From: Neoceratodus forsteri
Taxonomy: Eukaryota > Chordata > Ceratodontiformes > Ceratodontidae
Reading direction: 5' to 3'
Assembly: GCA_016271365.2 (NCBI GenBank)
Contig: CM057452.1
Coordinates: 828,102,001 to 828,166,000 of the forward strand
Length of the DNA stretch: 64,000 nt
The notes beneath the pieces are model-generated. The model saw only the letters and a list, made by a program, of their open reading frames with translations, had not been told where the DNA came from and did not search any database. A program made the translations under genes and the position numbers. Positions within the stretch are counted from its first letter, which is position 1. Each line of letters begins with the position of its first letter. Shown here in pieces: positions 31,445 through 42,888 of the stretch.

Positions 31445-33391
31445 GCCCTAGGGAACTGCTAAACCCTATGCAGTCTGGATTCAGAGCTAAACATAGCACT
31501 ATCTCAGCCCTCTCCAAAGTTACTAATGACTGGCAGCGTAATCTTGAGAGCAAAAACTTTATTTGTGCCGTTTCCCTTGATCTAAGCAAGGCTTTTGACA
31601 TTGTTGACCATAGTCTGCTACTCTACTCCCTTCAAACCATAGGTGTGGACCCCTCCTCTCTGCGCTGGTTTACTCACTATCTTACAGGGTGCCTTCAACA
31701 AGTTAAAGCTGAAGGTGGCCTGCACCCCTTAAAAACTCTGCAAAGAGGGGTACCTCAAGGTTCTATATTAGGGCCCTTACTTTTTGCAATCAACATTATT
31801 AATAGCATTGACTACTGTATAAAACAAGCCAACATCCATCTGTTTGCAGATGATACAGTTCTCTACATGTGTCACCCAACGCCTGAAGCTGCCTGAAATG
31901 ACCTACAGTCAGAATGCAACCTTTTGCAAAGCTAACTCCTCCAAAAAAAGCTACTCCTTAACGCCAAAAAAACTAAAGTGATGGTCCTCTCTCCTTTCAT
32001 CCGTACAGCTAACCCTGTGTCCAGTGGGACAGTTCCCCAAATTACCACAGTTCTAGGTGAAAAACTAGAGTTTATTACAAAATTCAAGTAACTGGGAGCT
32101 TGGATAGACCAAAGACTCTCCATTCAACATATCAAGGACTTGCTAAAATGACTTCGGCAAAGGCTTGGCCTGTTTTTTAGAATCAACCAAGTTCTCACCA
32201 GAGATGCCAAGAAACAACTGGTCCAATCCATTTTCCTATCATTAGTTGATTACGTTGATTTCCTCTACAGCCAATGCCCCAACTCTTACATGGCTAAACT
32301 GGACACACTCTACCATTGAGCACTGAGGTTTATAATGGGACTTCCCTTCGACATGCATCACTGCACCCTATATGCGGCAGTGGGGTGGACATCACTAAAT
32401 TCAGGCGCCATAGAAACGCCGCTCTATGGACCTATAGAGCCATCTCTAATAAGGTGCCTTACTATATCTCCTACTGTTTTCCACTGAGTATAATTGGGAA
32501 ATATGCGTTAAGAAGTTACTCAGCTATTACACTTTAAGTACCCAAAGCAAAATCCCGCTTCGGCAGGGCAGCCATAAGCTACGTGCTACCTACCTTATGG
32601 AATGATCTACAAAAACCCTCAAATTAAGCACTCTAATCGGTATAAATGCCTTCAAGATGCTTTATTTCCGTACAATCAGAGAAGTATGTAACTGCTTCAC
32701 CCACTCAGACCCAGTACCAGTGTCTGCACTGGTATATAGCCATGCCTAGACCCAGTTTTAAGTACTGACCCCCCAGCTTGCTCCACACAAGCCTAATTGT
32801 CCTCTCTCTTATCCCCCTGTCTTATCAACACTAGGCTCATCCATCCCCTTATCCTTCCTTTCCCAACCTTGGATAGGAGCTCACTACCTCTGGGTTGTGA
32901 CATCCTACCATGCCCCGTACTTTATAGCATTCAATCCTGGAGCTCATACATACTCCTTTTCTCCATCCACCTTCTCTGCATCCTGTTTTACCAACTCCTC
33001 TCTGTGCACCGTGCCCTCCTAGCCTTTCTCCCCCTACCTCCCTCCCTTCCCCCCCAACCTTCACCTCTACCTGGTGTATATTTTTATTTTATTTTTTTTC
33101 TTCAGTTACTTCCTCCTGCAACCTTAGATAACCTGCTTTATCTTCCTATAGTCACTTCTATGTATGTAAATACCCTGTAATCTGTACAATATCTGTATAA
33201 TTCTATGTACATATGAACTTCTTTTTCTTCCTCTCTGTAAACAGTATTATCTACAGTATATTGCCATGTAAATACCTGTGTTGACCTGTATATACAATTG
33301 TTCACGCTCCACCCAGGTCCCTCTTGTAAATGAACTTCTGGTCAACGATGAACGCCTGGTTAAATAAAGACTTGATTGACTGATTGATTGA
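31445..33391 (+). mobile_element. L2-like LINE, 5'-truncated, in the L1 spacer
   Basis: It enters in the RT: MQSGFRAKHSTISALS, VSLDLSKAFDIVDHSLLL, RGVPQGSILGPLLFAINI, HLFADDTVLYMC (catalytic FADD intact near 31846). The 142-codon frame 31468-31896 is open. The C-terminal region follows with breaks (FYFSYSFS-like decay, then KVPYYISYCFPL). The 3' end is AACGCCTGGTTAAATAAAGAC then a (TTGA)n tail at 33372-33391. The tail unit differs from the TAAA of the other L2-like LINEs. Confidence 0.8.
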
Positions 33392-34924
33392 TTTGCTGGT
33401 GGTGTAAAAGAAAATACTGTGAGGAGCCAAGAAACACACTGGATTTCCTGGATTTATATTGCTGGAAAGGTTTTTTTCCCTTTTTACAGAGCAACCAGGG
33501 TCTATAATGGACACTCCTCTCCTCCACAGCAGTGTGCAGTGTTGAGCAGTCACCTCAACAAGATTTCCCTCATCTGCAACACACGATCTGTGCCATCAGA
33601 GGGAGCATGAGTCACATTCTTGCATCACCTATCTGATTTAATTCTCTTGTGCACAGTTCACATGGAGTAACCTATATTGGGGGCATGCGTTTACCCTATT
33701 AGACACCAAAAAGGATAATTAGCCTTCCCAGAACTACTACTTATCTCTGGTTTGGTGCATTCAACAGAACTGCTGTGTTTAAAATTTACGCCTGTAGTGT
33801 GACAATGCTTATGGAACAATATTCTGGTGTCCTGCCATTAACCCCCCCCCCCCCTTTTCTCCATCTAAGCATCTGTTTCGGTTTGTTGCAACTGGATTAA
33901 AAGTCCTGTTACTCTGGATCGAACTGAGGGGGGGTTATATCGAACCTGGGCTTTCTTTGCTTCATTTCAAAATGACTCCACCTAAAGACAGCCTTTGATA
34001 TTTGGTTTTGCTTCCAGAGCAAGCGACTGCTTGAATTTCCAAACTTGGGCTGGTAGCACTCATTTCTTTTATTTATTTACTTTGTGTCTCTACAGCCTGT
34101 CAGTGAGTCCTAAGGCTATTTTACTAAACGTCTTGTTATCCAAGGACATTAAAGGGGACTTAATGCTGGACAATGGAATGCTTATTGTTTAAAGGGGACA
34201 TATGACTTATGTTTGGGATGCCTATTGGTTTGTTGGGGAATACTCAATTATTAGGTAGGAGATTATTTTAATTCATTTGTATTTACCATAAAAAAAGGTC
34301 TTCTGTTTTGTTTTCAGATATGGGGACATTGTTCTGATATGCTGTACCCACAGATTATCTATTTTTAGAAATGTCAATCTGGAGTTACTGCAACCCTTTG
34401 TTGCATGCATTGGAATGTTAGTTCAGTTAGCATCTTTGATTGCAGATGCAAAATTAGGGGGTATCTCACTACTGTTTAGTTGATATCTAATTAAGACTTA
34501 CAATTTGTTTCATTCAATTTTGAAAAGTTTTAGGGTTGGCAGAGGGAATATGATTATATAAAAACTTACTGTTTACTAGTTTCTGCCAACAGAGATGTTA
34601 TTATGTTAGTTTACATTTAGGCAGAGTTAACATAGGGTGGCTGGAGGGAGAAGGAAGAGGAGGAGGAGTAGTAATAAGGTGTGCTGCAGAGCACAGTTCG
34701 AAGCAAAGAGAGAGGAAGGGAGGGCTGGGGATTTCTTAGATTTCAATGAAGTACTTTTAGTGGTTACAAACCTAAGGGATTTGTTGGGTGGTATGGGTTC
34801 CTTAGTGGGGGTGGAGAGGGAGGATAGCACAGAGACAACACAGATGGAGGTACAGAAGTTTATTAGGCACAGTACATGATCAAAGAGATGACCAATTGTC
34901 ACAATAGGGGTAAATAGCTAGAGA
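33392..34924 (+). other. L1 spacer between ORF1 and ORF2; no gene
   Basis: No coding motif found. Includes a run of 13 C at 33842-33854. Together with 31278-31444 it gives an L1 spacer of about 1.7 kb, close to the 1.85 kb seen in the L1 at 1-4.3 kb. Confidence 0.5.
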
Positions 34925-37116
34925 TTTAATAATTGCGAAGTGGAATGTTAAAGGGGCCAGGCAGTAGAATAAACAGTATAAAGCTGTTAAACACTTAAAC
35001 CTTCTGAAGGCCGATATTGTGTTTATACAAGAATCACATATGCTTAACGCAGAAGCTCTCTAGCTGAGGAGACAACAAATAGGACAAGTTTTAGCCATGG
35101 GAGAAATACCCATAGCAGTGGTGCTACGAGTCTAGTAAGCAGGTTGGTTCCATTTACCCCAATCCAAACTATTTGTGACCCTCAGGGTAGATTCCTGTTA
35201 ATTAAAGGCAGACTCCACATGTCAGACATCTTACTGGGTAGGGTACATGGTCCAAATATTGATTCTTCTGGGTTTTTCATGCAGTTAATTTCAGTACTGA
35301 CCCCCTTCCTGTCTATCCCGATAATCTTTGGAGGTGACCTAAATTTAACTTTTGACCCAAGTATAGATCGAATGGGAGATTCTCAGAAAGGCCATTCACC
35401 TGCTCAAAGGGCACTCTGAGAATTAGTGGATCAATTGGGTCTGTATTTGCGTGTCCTTCACCCGAATGTTAGGGAATACATGCTCTTATCTCATGTACAT
35501 GGGACTTCCTCCCCAATTGATTATACACTTATTTCACAAACACTTATTCCAGAGGTGCTGGACTCGTCCATACATCTAGCCCCCGATCACTCCATGGTCA
35601 CTGCCAGATCTCTTTTATTTCTTCCTAAAAATTGAGGTAGTTGGAAATTAATAATCAACTTCTAAAAGACCCAGGACTAGTCAAATATATTTTGAACCAA
35701 ATTGCACATCTCACCGCTATAAATTAGAATTCCACAGGTAAACCAGACATGGAATGGTATGCTTTAAAAGCTTATTTGAGAGGGTTGCTGATTGGTCTAG
35801 CTTCCAAATGGAAGAATAAACTGAAGGCCAATTATTATCCCTCCTCATGCAAATTAGAGACATGGAGACCAAGCTTACCCTTCATTCTACTGAACAGTAC
35901 AGACAGGATCTGGTGAGTCTGAAGGATTCCTACCTAGGGCTTCTGAGAGAGAAGGCAGAAGTGGCAATTCTGAAGGTTAAAGCCTCCTATATGGATCAAG
36001 GAGAAAAAGCTGGCTGATTACTTCCCCTTAGGCTTAAACAGCAGGAATCCTCCAGGTCAGTTGCTGCTATTTGTTCCATGGAAAGTGGCTCCTTGTTAAC
36101 CTCCCCAGAGGACATAGTTAAGGAATTAAGGAGTTACTATCAACAACTATATAGTCCCATGGCTCATCCCCCTTAAAAGCATTATTTAGATATATACCTA
36201 TCAGAGTCTCATCTGCCTTCTCTCTCTGAACCGCAACAGCTTTCCCTGATGATAGCCATTTCAGCGGCAGAATTAACTAGAGTAATTAAGTATCTCCCCA
36301 TGGACAGAACACCTGGGCTAGATGGGTTCCCTCCCAATTTTTACAAAGAATTTGCTAAACAGTTAATTCCTGTCCTCTTACCTTTTTATCAGCTTATTCT
36401 TTCTGGAGCCAAATCTGATAAATCTATATTTGAAGCCTTGACTGTCCTCCTACCCAAACCCAACAAGAGCCTGGAGGTAGTGACAAGCTACAGACCAATA
36501 TCACTCCTCATTCAAAACATCAAAATTATATCTAAACTTTTAGCTGACCATATTAGTAAAGTTCTCCCAGATCTCATTGGGCCAGAAGAAGTGGGCTTTA
36601 TGAAGGGGTGTTACTCTGTGGATCACTTGAGCACCCTTGCCCATGTCTTCTCGGTCTCCAGGGATGACAATTTTCTAGCTGCACTGTTTTTTCTGGATGC
36701 CGAGAAGGCATTCAACAGGGTTAATTGGAACTACCTATTATGTGCCCTGAATGCATTTCATTTTCCCCCGGAGTTCCAGAAATGGATCAGTGCTCTGTAT
36801 ATATCTCCAACAGCTCAGGTATCTAGTAATGGGTTAATTTAAGAGTTGTTCCCTTTACAATCGGGCACAAGGCAAGGTTTTCCCCTGTCCCCACTTCTCT
36901 TTAACATTTATCTTGAACTCCTTATCTGTAGACTGACCGACTATCAGAGTGTTCAAGGTATAACAATTCAGGGTCATACAGTTAAAGTTTTGGCCTACGC
37001 AGACGACCTTCTACTTCAAATAATAATAATAATAAAATGAATTTATTGTAGCGCCTTTCATGTATCAAAGCACTGTACATTCAAGATAAAAACAGAATAC
37101 AATAAATACAATAAAA

Positions 37117-39946
37117 TCAATAAAATACAGAATAGGCTTTTCCCCATGAAAAAGTCTTGAGACCTTGCTTGAAGCACCCCACCATCCTGTGATCCCGAAG
37201 CTGATGTGGCAGAGAATTCCAGAGGGTAGGTGCCACAAACCCAAAAACATGTGCACCAGATGACTTTAAACTTACCCTCAGAATCTCCAGCAACCCCTCG
37301 TTAACCAAGCGGAGCTGTTGCAGAGGGGTGTAGGGAACCAGGAGCTCTTTCAAGTAATCAGGACCCTGTCCATGTTGGGCTTTGTAAGTCAGTAGACCTA
37401 CCTTAAACATGATCCACCACTGAATAGGCAGCCAATGCAGACTGTTTAGCACACGGGTAATATGAGTTCTTCTAGATCTCCCAGTCAACAAATGTGCTGC
37501 CGCATTCTGCACTAGCTGCAAGTGGCGGATATCAACCCCATGAAGCCCTAAGTAAAGGGAGTTGTAGTAATCAAGGTGCGATGTCATAAAGGTGTGGACC
37601 AAAACAGGTAGGTCGCTAGATGGAACAAGGTGCCTAATCCTAGCAATGTTCCTAAAATGGTAAATGGCCAGCTTGATGACTGCCAACACCTGATGACGAA
37701 AGGTCAGACCATCGTCAAGCACCACTTCTAGGTTACACACCCATTCAGAGGTGAGAATCTGGGCCCCCCCAAGACCAAACCTGAGGGGAGCTCAGTCCTC
37801 AATCCCTCTGCCCTACAACCCGGGTCCACTACCAAAACCTCAGTCTTTTCTGGGTTTAAACTGCTGGTGCTCATCCAATCTTGGATTTCTATGAGGCAGC
37901 TGTTCAATACTGAGATATCACTAACCTGGTCAGGAGCAAAAAACAGGTAGAGCTGGTATCATCTGCATAGCAGTGAATCCTCAGCCCATACCATCTTACA
38001 ATGTCTCTGAGGGGCAGCATATATACTGCGAATAACATGGGGGACAGCACCAAATCCTGGGTACCCCGCAAGGCAGAGAGAAATTCCCAGAAGAAAATAT
38101 ACCTGAGCCAACTTTCTGCATTCTACCAGTGAGGAAAGATGTAAACCATCTGAGAACTGTACCAGACAGCCCACAGATGGACCTCAGACATTTGAGCAGA
38201 ACCCCATGATCCACAGTATCAAAAACTGATGATAAATCAAGGAGAACCAATATGGAACAGTGTCTCCGATCTCTCACCATCAGGAGATCATTGAGCACCC
38301 AAACCAGAGCAATCTCAGTACTATGCCTCTTACAAAAACCCGATTGGAGAGGTTTGTGTAAATTATGGATGGTAAAATGGTTATCCAGTTGAGCTGCCAC
38401 AACTTTCTCAATAACCTTCCCCACAAAAGGGAGCTTAGAGATAGGCCTGTAGTTTGCTAGGTTATCTGGGTCTAAAGAAGCTTTTTTCAAGAGGGGTATC
38501 ACCACCCCCACCTTCAGGGCGCTAGGAAAACTCACCCAAATCCAGAGAGCACCGGGCAATCTGAGTTAAGACCAGGCCAATGATGTCGCTACAACCCAAA
38601 ATCAGGGAGGTAGGGCCCAGGTCTAAACTACAGCAGGTGGGATGCATCACCTGGACAATCCTCATAATATCCACAAACTCCGGCAGATCAAAGGTACTCC
38701 AGGAAACTCCAGGCTCTGTGACATGGCACCGATCAACAGCATCGCCCATAGAGTGAAGTTGGAGGCATTCCTGCCTGATGTCAGCCACCATATTCGCAAA
38801 GAAGCGAGCAATCTCGTCACAATCATTTTGTGAAAAAAATCAACAGAACTGCTGACAGGCTGGGTTGTACAGTCTGTCAACAGTTCTGAAGAGTTGAGCC
38901 AGTCAATTCCATGTGACAGCTATTTCCCTGGACAGAAATTCTGCCTTCTTATGGGAAATTTCTGTTTGATAGAGTTTATAATGCTCTAACAAAATAAGGT
39001 GGTCAGGATCTAAGGCTGTCCTCCGCCAACAACACTCCAACCTACGCCACTGTTTCCGCAACTCCCTTAGAGTCCCATCAAACCAAGGGGCCCCAGGGTG
39101 AAACGGAAGAAGTGAACATGAACTGGAGCAATCAGATTGAGAGCTGAAGAAACTGCCCTATTATAGGCCACAACTAACCGCTCAGGATCTGTGCTAGTCT
39201 TGCCCAATAACAAGAGGTCAATTACCACCATCAGGTCTTCAGGGACCACATCCCACAAAGGGGGATAACTGAACATCTCCAAAGGGGATGACCTACCCAG
39301 GGGGACCGAAAAATTGAACCCAACAGAGTAGTGGTCGGACCAACTGACTGGTTCCACCACCAAGTCGGAGGCCACAATCCCCAGGAGGAAGACTAAATCA
39401 AGAGAGTGACCATCCTTGTGAGTAGCTGAGGAAACAACCTGTATGAAGCCCAGAGATGTCATCAGCTGGAGGAAGTGTTGACCAAAATGTGAGGATTCAT
39501 CATCGACCCGGGCATTGAAGTCACTCAGAACCATCAATCTGGGCAACTCCAATGCCATGTCAGCGGCAAAGTCTGATACTTCCTGCAGGAACAGCTTCTC
39601 ATCACCTGGTGGATGGTAAATGAGAGCTATCCTGCACCCCACACCAACTACCATGGTACACTCAAATGACCCAGCCTCCTCAACTGGTACACCAGTTAGG
39701 CCCAATTTGGTCTTGAAACAGACCACAACCCCCCCCCCGCGGTCCAATCTTGGGCGATATAAAACTGAGTACCCAGCAGGAACAGCTGCCTCTAAAATAG
39801 GGGCAGCATTCCCATCTAACCAGATCTGGGTAATGCAAACCAGATCTGCCCTTCCAACAAAGTCTGCAATAAGGCCAGTCTTGTTGCAGACAGATCTGGC
39901 ATTGCATAACAGACCTGAGTTGGACGAGTTTGGCAAGCTGTCCCAA
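37117..39946 (-). pseudogene. L2 ORF2 protein (endonuclease + RT), degraded
   Basis: The endonuclease is in a 289-codon open frame (39936-39067): LLCNARSVCNKTGLI, then TQIWL where TETWL is expected (the catalytic Glu becomes Gln). LSDFNARVDD and WSDHYSV follow. RT: NYRPISKLPFVGKV, LQSGFCKRHSTEIAL, LLDLSSVFDTVDH, and YADDT intact at 37958-37969. C-terminus: FRNIARIRHLVPSSDL, LDYYNSLYLGL, NAAAHLLTGRSRRTHIT, LHWLPIQWWI, TLWNSLPHQLRD. These match L2 closely. Four or more frame breaks. One of the better-preserved copies in the window. Confidence 0.88.
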
Positions 39947-40470
39947 CTACTTGCCCTCCCAAAATGGAGGTGCCCTTGGGTATGGGAACTAGAACTGAAT
40001 CACCATGTTCCAGGTACCATTTCACCCCAGGGCATCTTCTGGTCCTAACCACACCTATGGGAGAGCACCACTCATTCGGGCCCCACTGTCCGTGACCCCC
40101 ACCCACCCCCAACTCCCTCCCCTGTGAGAAATCTGTAGTGCTCAACAGCACTGATAAACAGAAGCAGGTGGGGGGAGAAGAAAACGGGCAGAAGGTGCGG
40201 AGAGCACAGGCCGAATAGCACAGGATGGGGGGGCGAGCAGGCACATTCCTCTAATAATTATGGCAAAATAGTAGGGAAAGCACATAAAACACCAAATTCA
40301 CAGATCCAAAGCGAAACTGCAGACAATTAAAAAGCCCCAAAAACAATAATAACTTACTGTATACAGTAATCCTTGCCCTAACAAAACATATTAAACTCCC
40401 CTCCTCCCACTATAGGATGACTTTTAACTCCAGAACAAAATAATAATAAAAAAAAACCAATAATACAGTC

Positions 40471-40684
40471 CCCTCTCACAGGATATAAAATAACCACACA
40501 GATATAAATTCTCCTTCTTCCACAGCCCTCTCACAGCCGAGGGACAGAAAAAATAAAAATCGTACAATAACACAACCCCCTCTCACAGGATTAAAAAAAC
40601 AGACACAAATATAAATTCCCCCCTTCCACAGCCCTCTCACAGCCAAGGAAGAAATGAAAATAATCAAGCAGCAACTAAAATAAG
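40471..40684 (-). repeat. Two ~107-bp tandem repeats in the L2 5' leader
   Basis: CCCTCTCACAGGAT recurs at 40471 and 40578, and CCACAGCCCTCTCACAGCC recurs at the matching offset (near 40520 and 40626). The period is 107 with moderate divergence. The position at the element's 5' end suggests promoter-type monomers, as in some other LINEs; this is inference. Confidence 0.75.
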
Positions 40685-42861
40685 CATAAACATCAAAATA
40701 CTATAGAAAATAAAATATAGGCACCCTGGACCTCTCACCACCAGGAGACAATAAAACAAATTAATAAGTCCAGGAGAAAAATCATCAAGCAGTAGGAGGA
40801 GACATAAGAAAAATTCAAAGCAATATAAATCCAAGTCCTAATGAAAGTTTCAAATAATCCAACATAGGTAAAGTCCAAAAAACAAATAAGAGGCAGAGCA
40901 GCAGAAATTCCATCAGTTTCAGATTAGGGCTTCCCGAATGTGGCAACACACAGACTCCGTGCAGATCCAGAGAAGAACCATAAAGTCTCAAAAAAGAGTC
41001 ATAAAAATAAACTATATCTCACCCTGACATGTCCATCTCATAAAATATCTCATCCTGACATGTCCATCACTCCCATGCTGGAAATCATTGAAGATTTTAG
41101 CAAGATTTCCAACTACAAACTAAATATTGAAAATATAGTTGTATTCCCCCTTAACCATAAGGTTATGAGGCACTCAGTCTCTGTCCTGGGGCTCTTCAGG
41201 AAATCGGACTCCTTGAGATACCTTGGAATAGAACTCGTGAGGAGTGTGGCCCACCTGTGGAAGTTAAATTTGGATTCTCTTATTCATACGATTAGTCAGG
41301 ATTTGAAGAGATGGTCCCTTCTCCCAATATCCCTTCGGGGCAAAATTAATCTGATTAAAATTAAATATTAGCTTCCCCTTCATGGTTTAAAAAGGTTCAT
41401 AGGCTCATCATTGATTTTATTTGGGCTGGTAAAAGACCATGGCTGGCCTTTCATAAGCTAGCTGCCCCCAAAGTGAAGGGTGGGTTATGTTTGCCACATA
41501 TAGGTCTCTATTATTGAGCCAGTCACGTAAACAAATATCTCAGATGGATATCTGCTGGTGACCCTCAGTCTCCTCTACCATTCCTACCTGCCTAGCTCAA
41601 GACTGAGTTATCTCAGATAGAAGCCTATGGTCTCTCTCCGGCTGCACTCCTAGTCACAAGGCTGAGCTCTCTCTCTCTCTCTCCTCAAGGGAGGGGATCT
41701 CCCACCTAACCTCCATTAGAAGTCATACCCAGCTTTTTTCCTTCTTAAAATATAACCACACCTTGGATCTGGTTCAACCCTTGAGGGATAATCTAAATGT
41801 CAGGATAGCTGGCAAAGCACTCTCGACTGGATGGCTATTGCAGTTAGGGGATTGCCCACTCACATACTTTGTCAAAGAAGAAAGGACCTGGCTTTCTTCC
41901 CTGGAAATTATGAACAAATCTAACATCCTGAAATCCAACATTTTTGAGGTTTACCAGTTGCATCACCTTTTGATAAAGACATTTGGAGAGTACCTCAATT
42001 GTCTTCGATTCCAAGTGGATCTGAGTTCCATGGCTGGTTTCCCACAAGCAGTATCCAAAATGTATGATATTCTATACGATTGGATTTGTCTAAATAGTTT
42101 TGGCCCTACTGCTTTTTGGTCCTCCCTCTTCCCAGACACAACCATAAATTGGCCTCTCCTATGGAAAAATTGCCATAAATTTGTCACCCAAGGCAGGCTC
42201 AGGCTTATGCAATTCCAAATATTGCATAATCTTTGCTGTACCCCACAAAGATTGGCCAAATGTGGCATTGCAAGTTCTCCCACTTGCATTTGGTGCATGC
42301 AAGGAGAGGGTAACTTGCTTCACATTTTTTGGTCGTGTCCGAAAGTGTCCCCCTTATGGTCACTTATTAAACAAAGAGTGGATCCTCTTTTAGGCCTGGC
42401 TGATTCATTTTCACCTGAAATCTGCCTGTTAGAGGATTTCTCATCCATCTCAGTCCTTATCTGAAAGTATAGCATGGCCTTAATATCTGTGTCTGTTAAA
42501 AAATTGGTCCTGAGACATTGGAAGGATACTAATGAAATTACTTACAAAGAATGGCTCCAGGAACTTCTGGCAAACCTTAGAACTGAAAAGACCATAACAA
42601 GCCTTTATAACAGATTCAAAAAGTTCAACAGAATATGGGGCCCCCTACAGTCCCTTTGGTCCCTATGACCTGTTGACAATGGTACCTCAACTTCACCATG
42701 TTGAAATATTTAATTGTAACTCTGTGCTGGGTTATTGGGAGGGTGGTAGGGAATAGGGGGAGGAGAGGGGGACAGAACAGATATTTTAATGTTGTCATAC
42801 TAATGCTGCATACATCATGTACACTGTGGATCTATTCTCAGTACTGTATTGTAAAATCTTT

Positions 42862-42867
42862 AATAAA
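42862..42867 (+). promoter_or_regulatory. Polyadenylation signal of the nested L1
   Basis: AATAAA lies about 195 bases after the L1 ORF2 stop and just before a short A tract (42876-42884). Confidence 0.6.
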
Positions 42868-42888
42868 CTTTTAATAAAAAAAAATTCC

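Larger units (their letters stand above)
37017..41010 (-). mobile_element. L2 LINE, near full length, inserted in L1 ORF2
   Basis: Antisense. From right to left: a 5' leader with tandem repeats (40.2-41.0 kb), ORF2 (39946-37117), and a 3' end GGCGCTACAATAAATTCATT then (TTA)n, the standard vertebrate L2 ending. RT motifs NYRPISKLPFVGKVIEKVV and LLDLSSVFDTVDH are diagnostic for L2. The right boundary is estimated from where L1 ORF2 resumes. Confidence 0.88.
34925..42668 (+). pseudogene. L1 ORF2 protein, interrupted by L2
   Basis: Endonuclease: IIAKWNVKGARQ, DIVFIQESHM, FGGDLNLTFDPSI, SPIDYTLIS, APDHSMVTA. RT: RTPGLDGFPPNFYKEF, SYRPISLL, FFLDAEKAFNRVNW, GTRQGFPLSPLLFNIYLE, and YADD at 36996-37007. 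The frame is then cut at 37016 by an L2. It resumes near 41045 (HPDMSITPMLEII), followed by SDSLRYLGIEL and the C-terminal zinc-like block CIWCMQGEGNLLHIFWSC. The stop is at 42666-42668. Besides the insertion there are many stops (for example after SNGLI at 36841). Confidence 0.85.
28130..42888 (+). mobile_element. L1 LINE broken by three nested LINEs
   Basis: One L1 can be followed through four segments: ORF1 (28137-28893 and 31161-31277), the spacer (31278-31444 and 33392-34924), ORF2 up to the RT (34925-37016), and ORF2 C-terminus with 3' end (41011-42888). Removing the inserts restores a continuous motif order. It ends with AATAAA at 42862-42867 and a short poly-A. Without inserts it is about 6.6 kb, a full-length size for the clade. 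Confidence 0.8.

Noticed and set aside
33842..33854. C13 run considered as a G-quadruplex or regulatory site
   Set aside because: A single homopolymer without flanking G/C-runs; no support for function.
40578..40684. Direct repeats considered as a CRISPR-like array
   Set aside because: Only two units, long and diverged, inside a LINE leader in a vertebrate genome.
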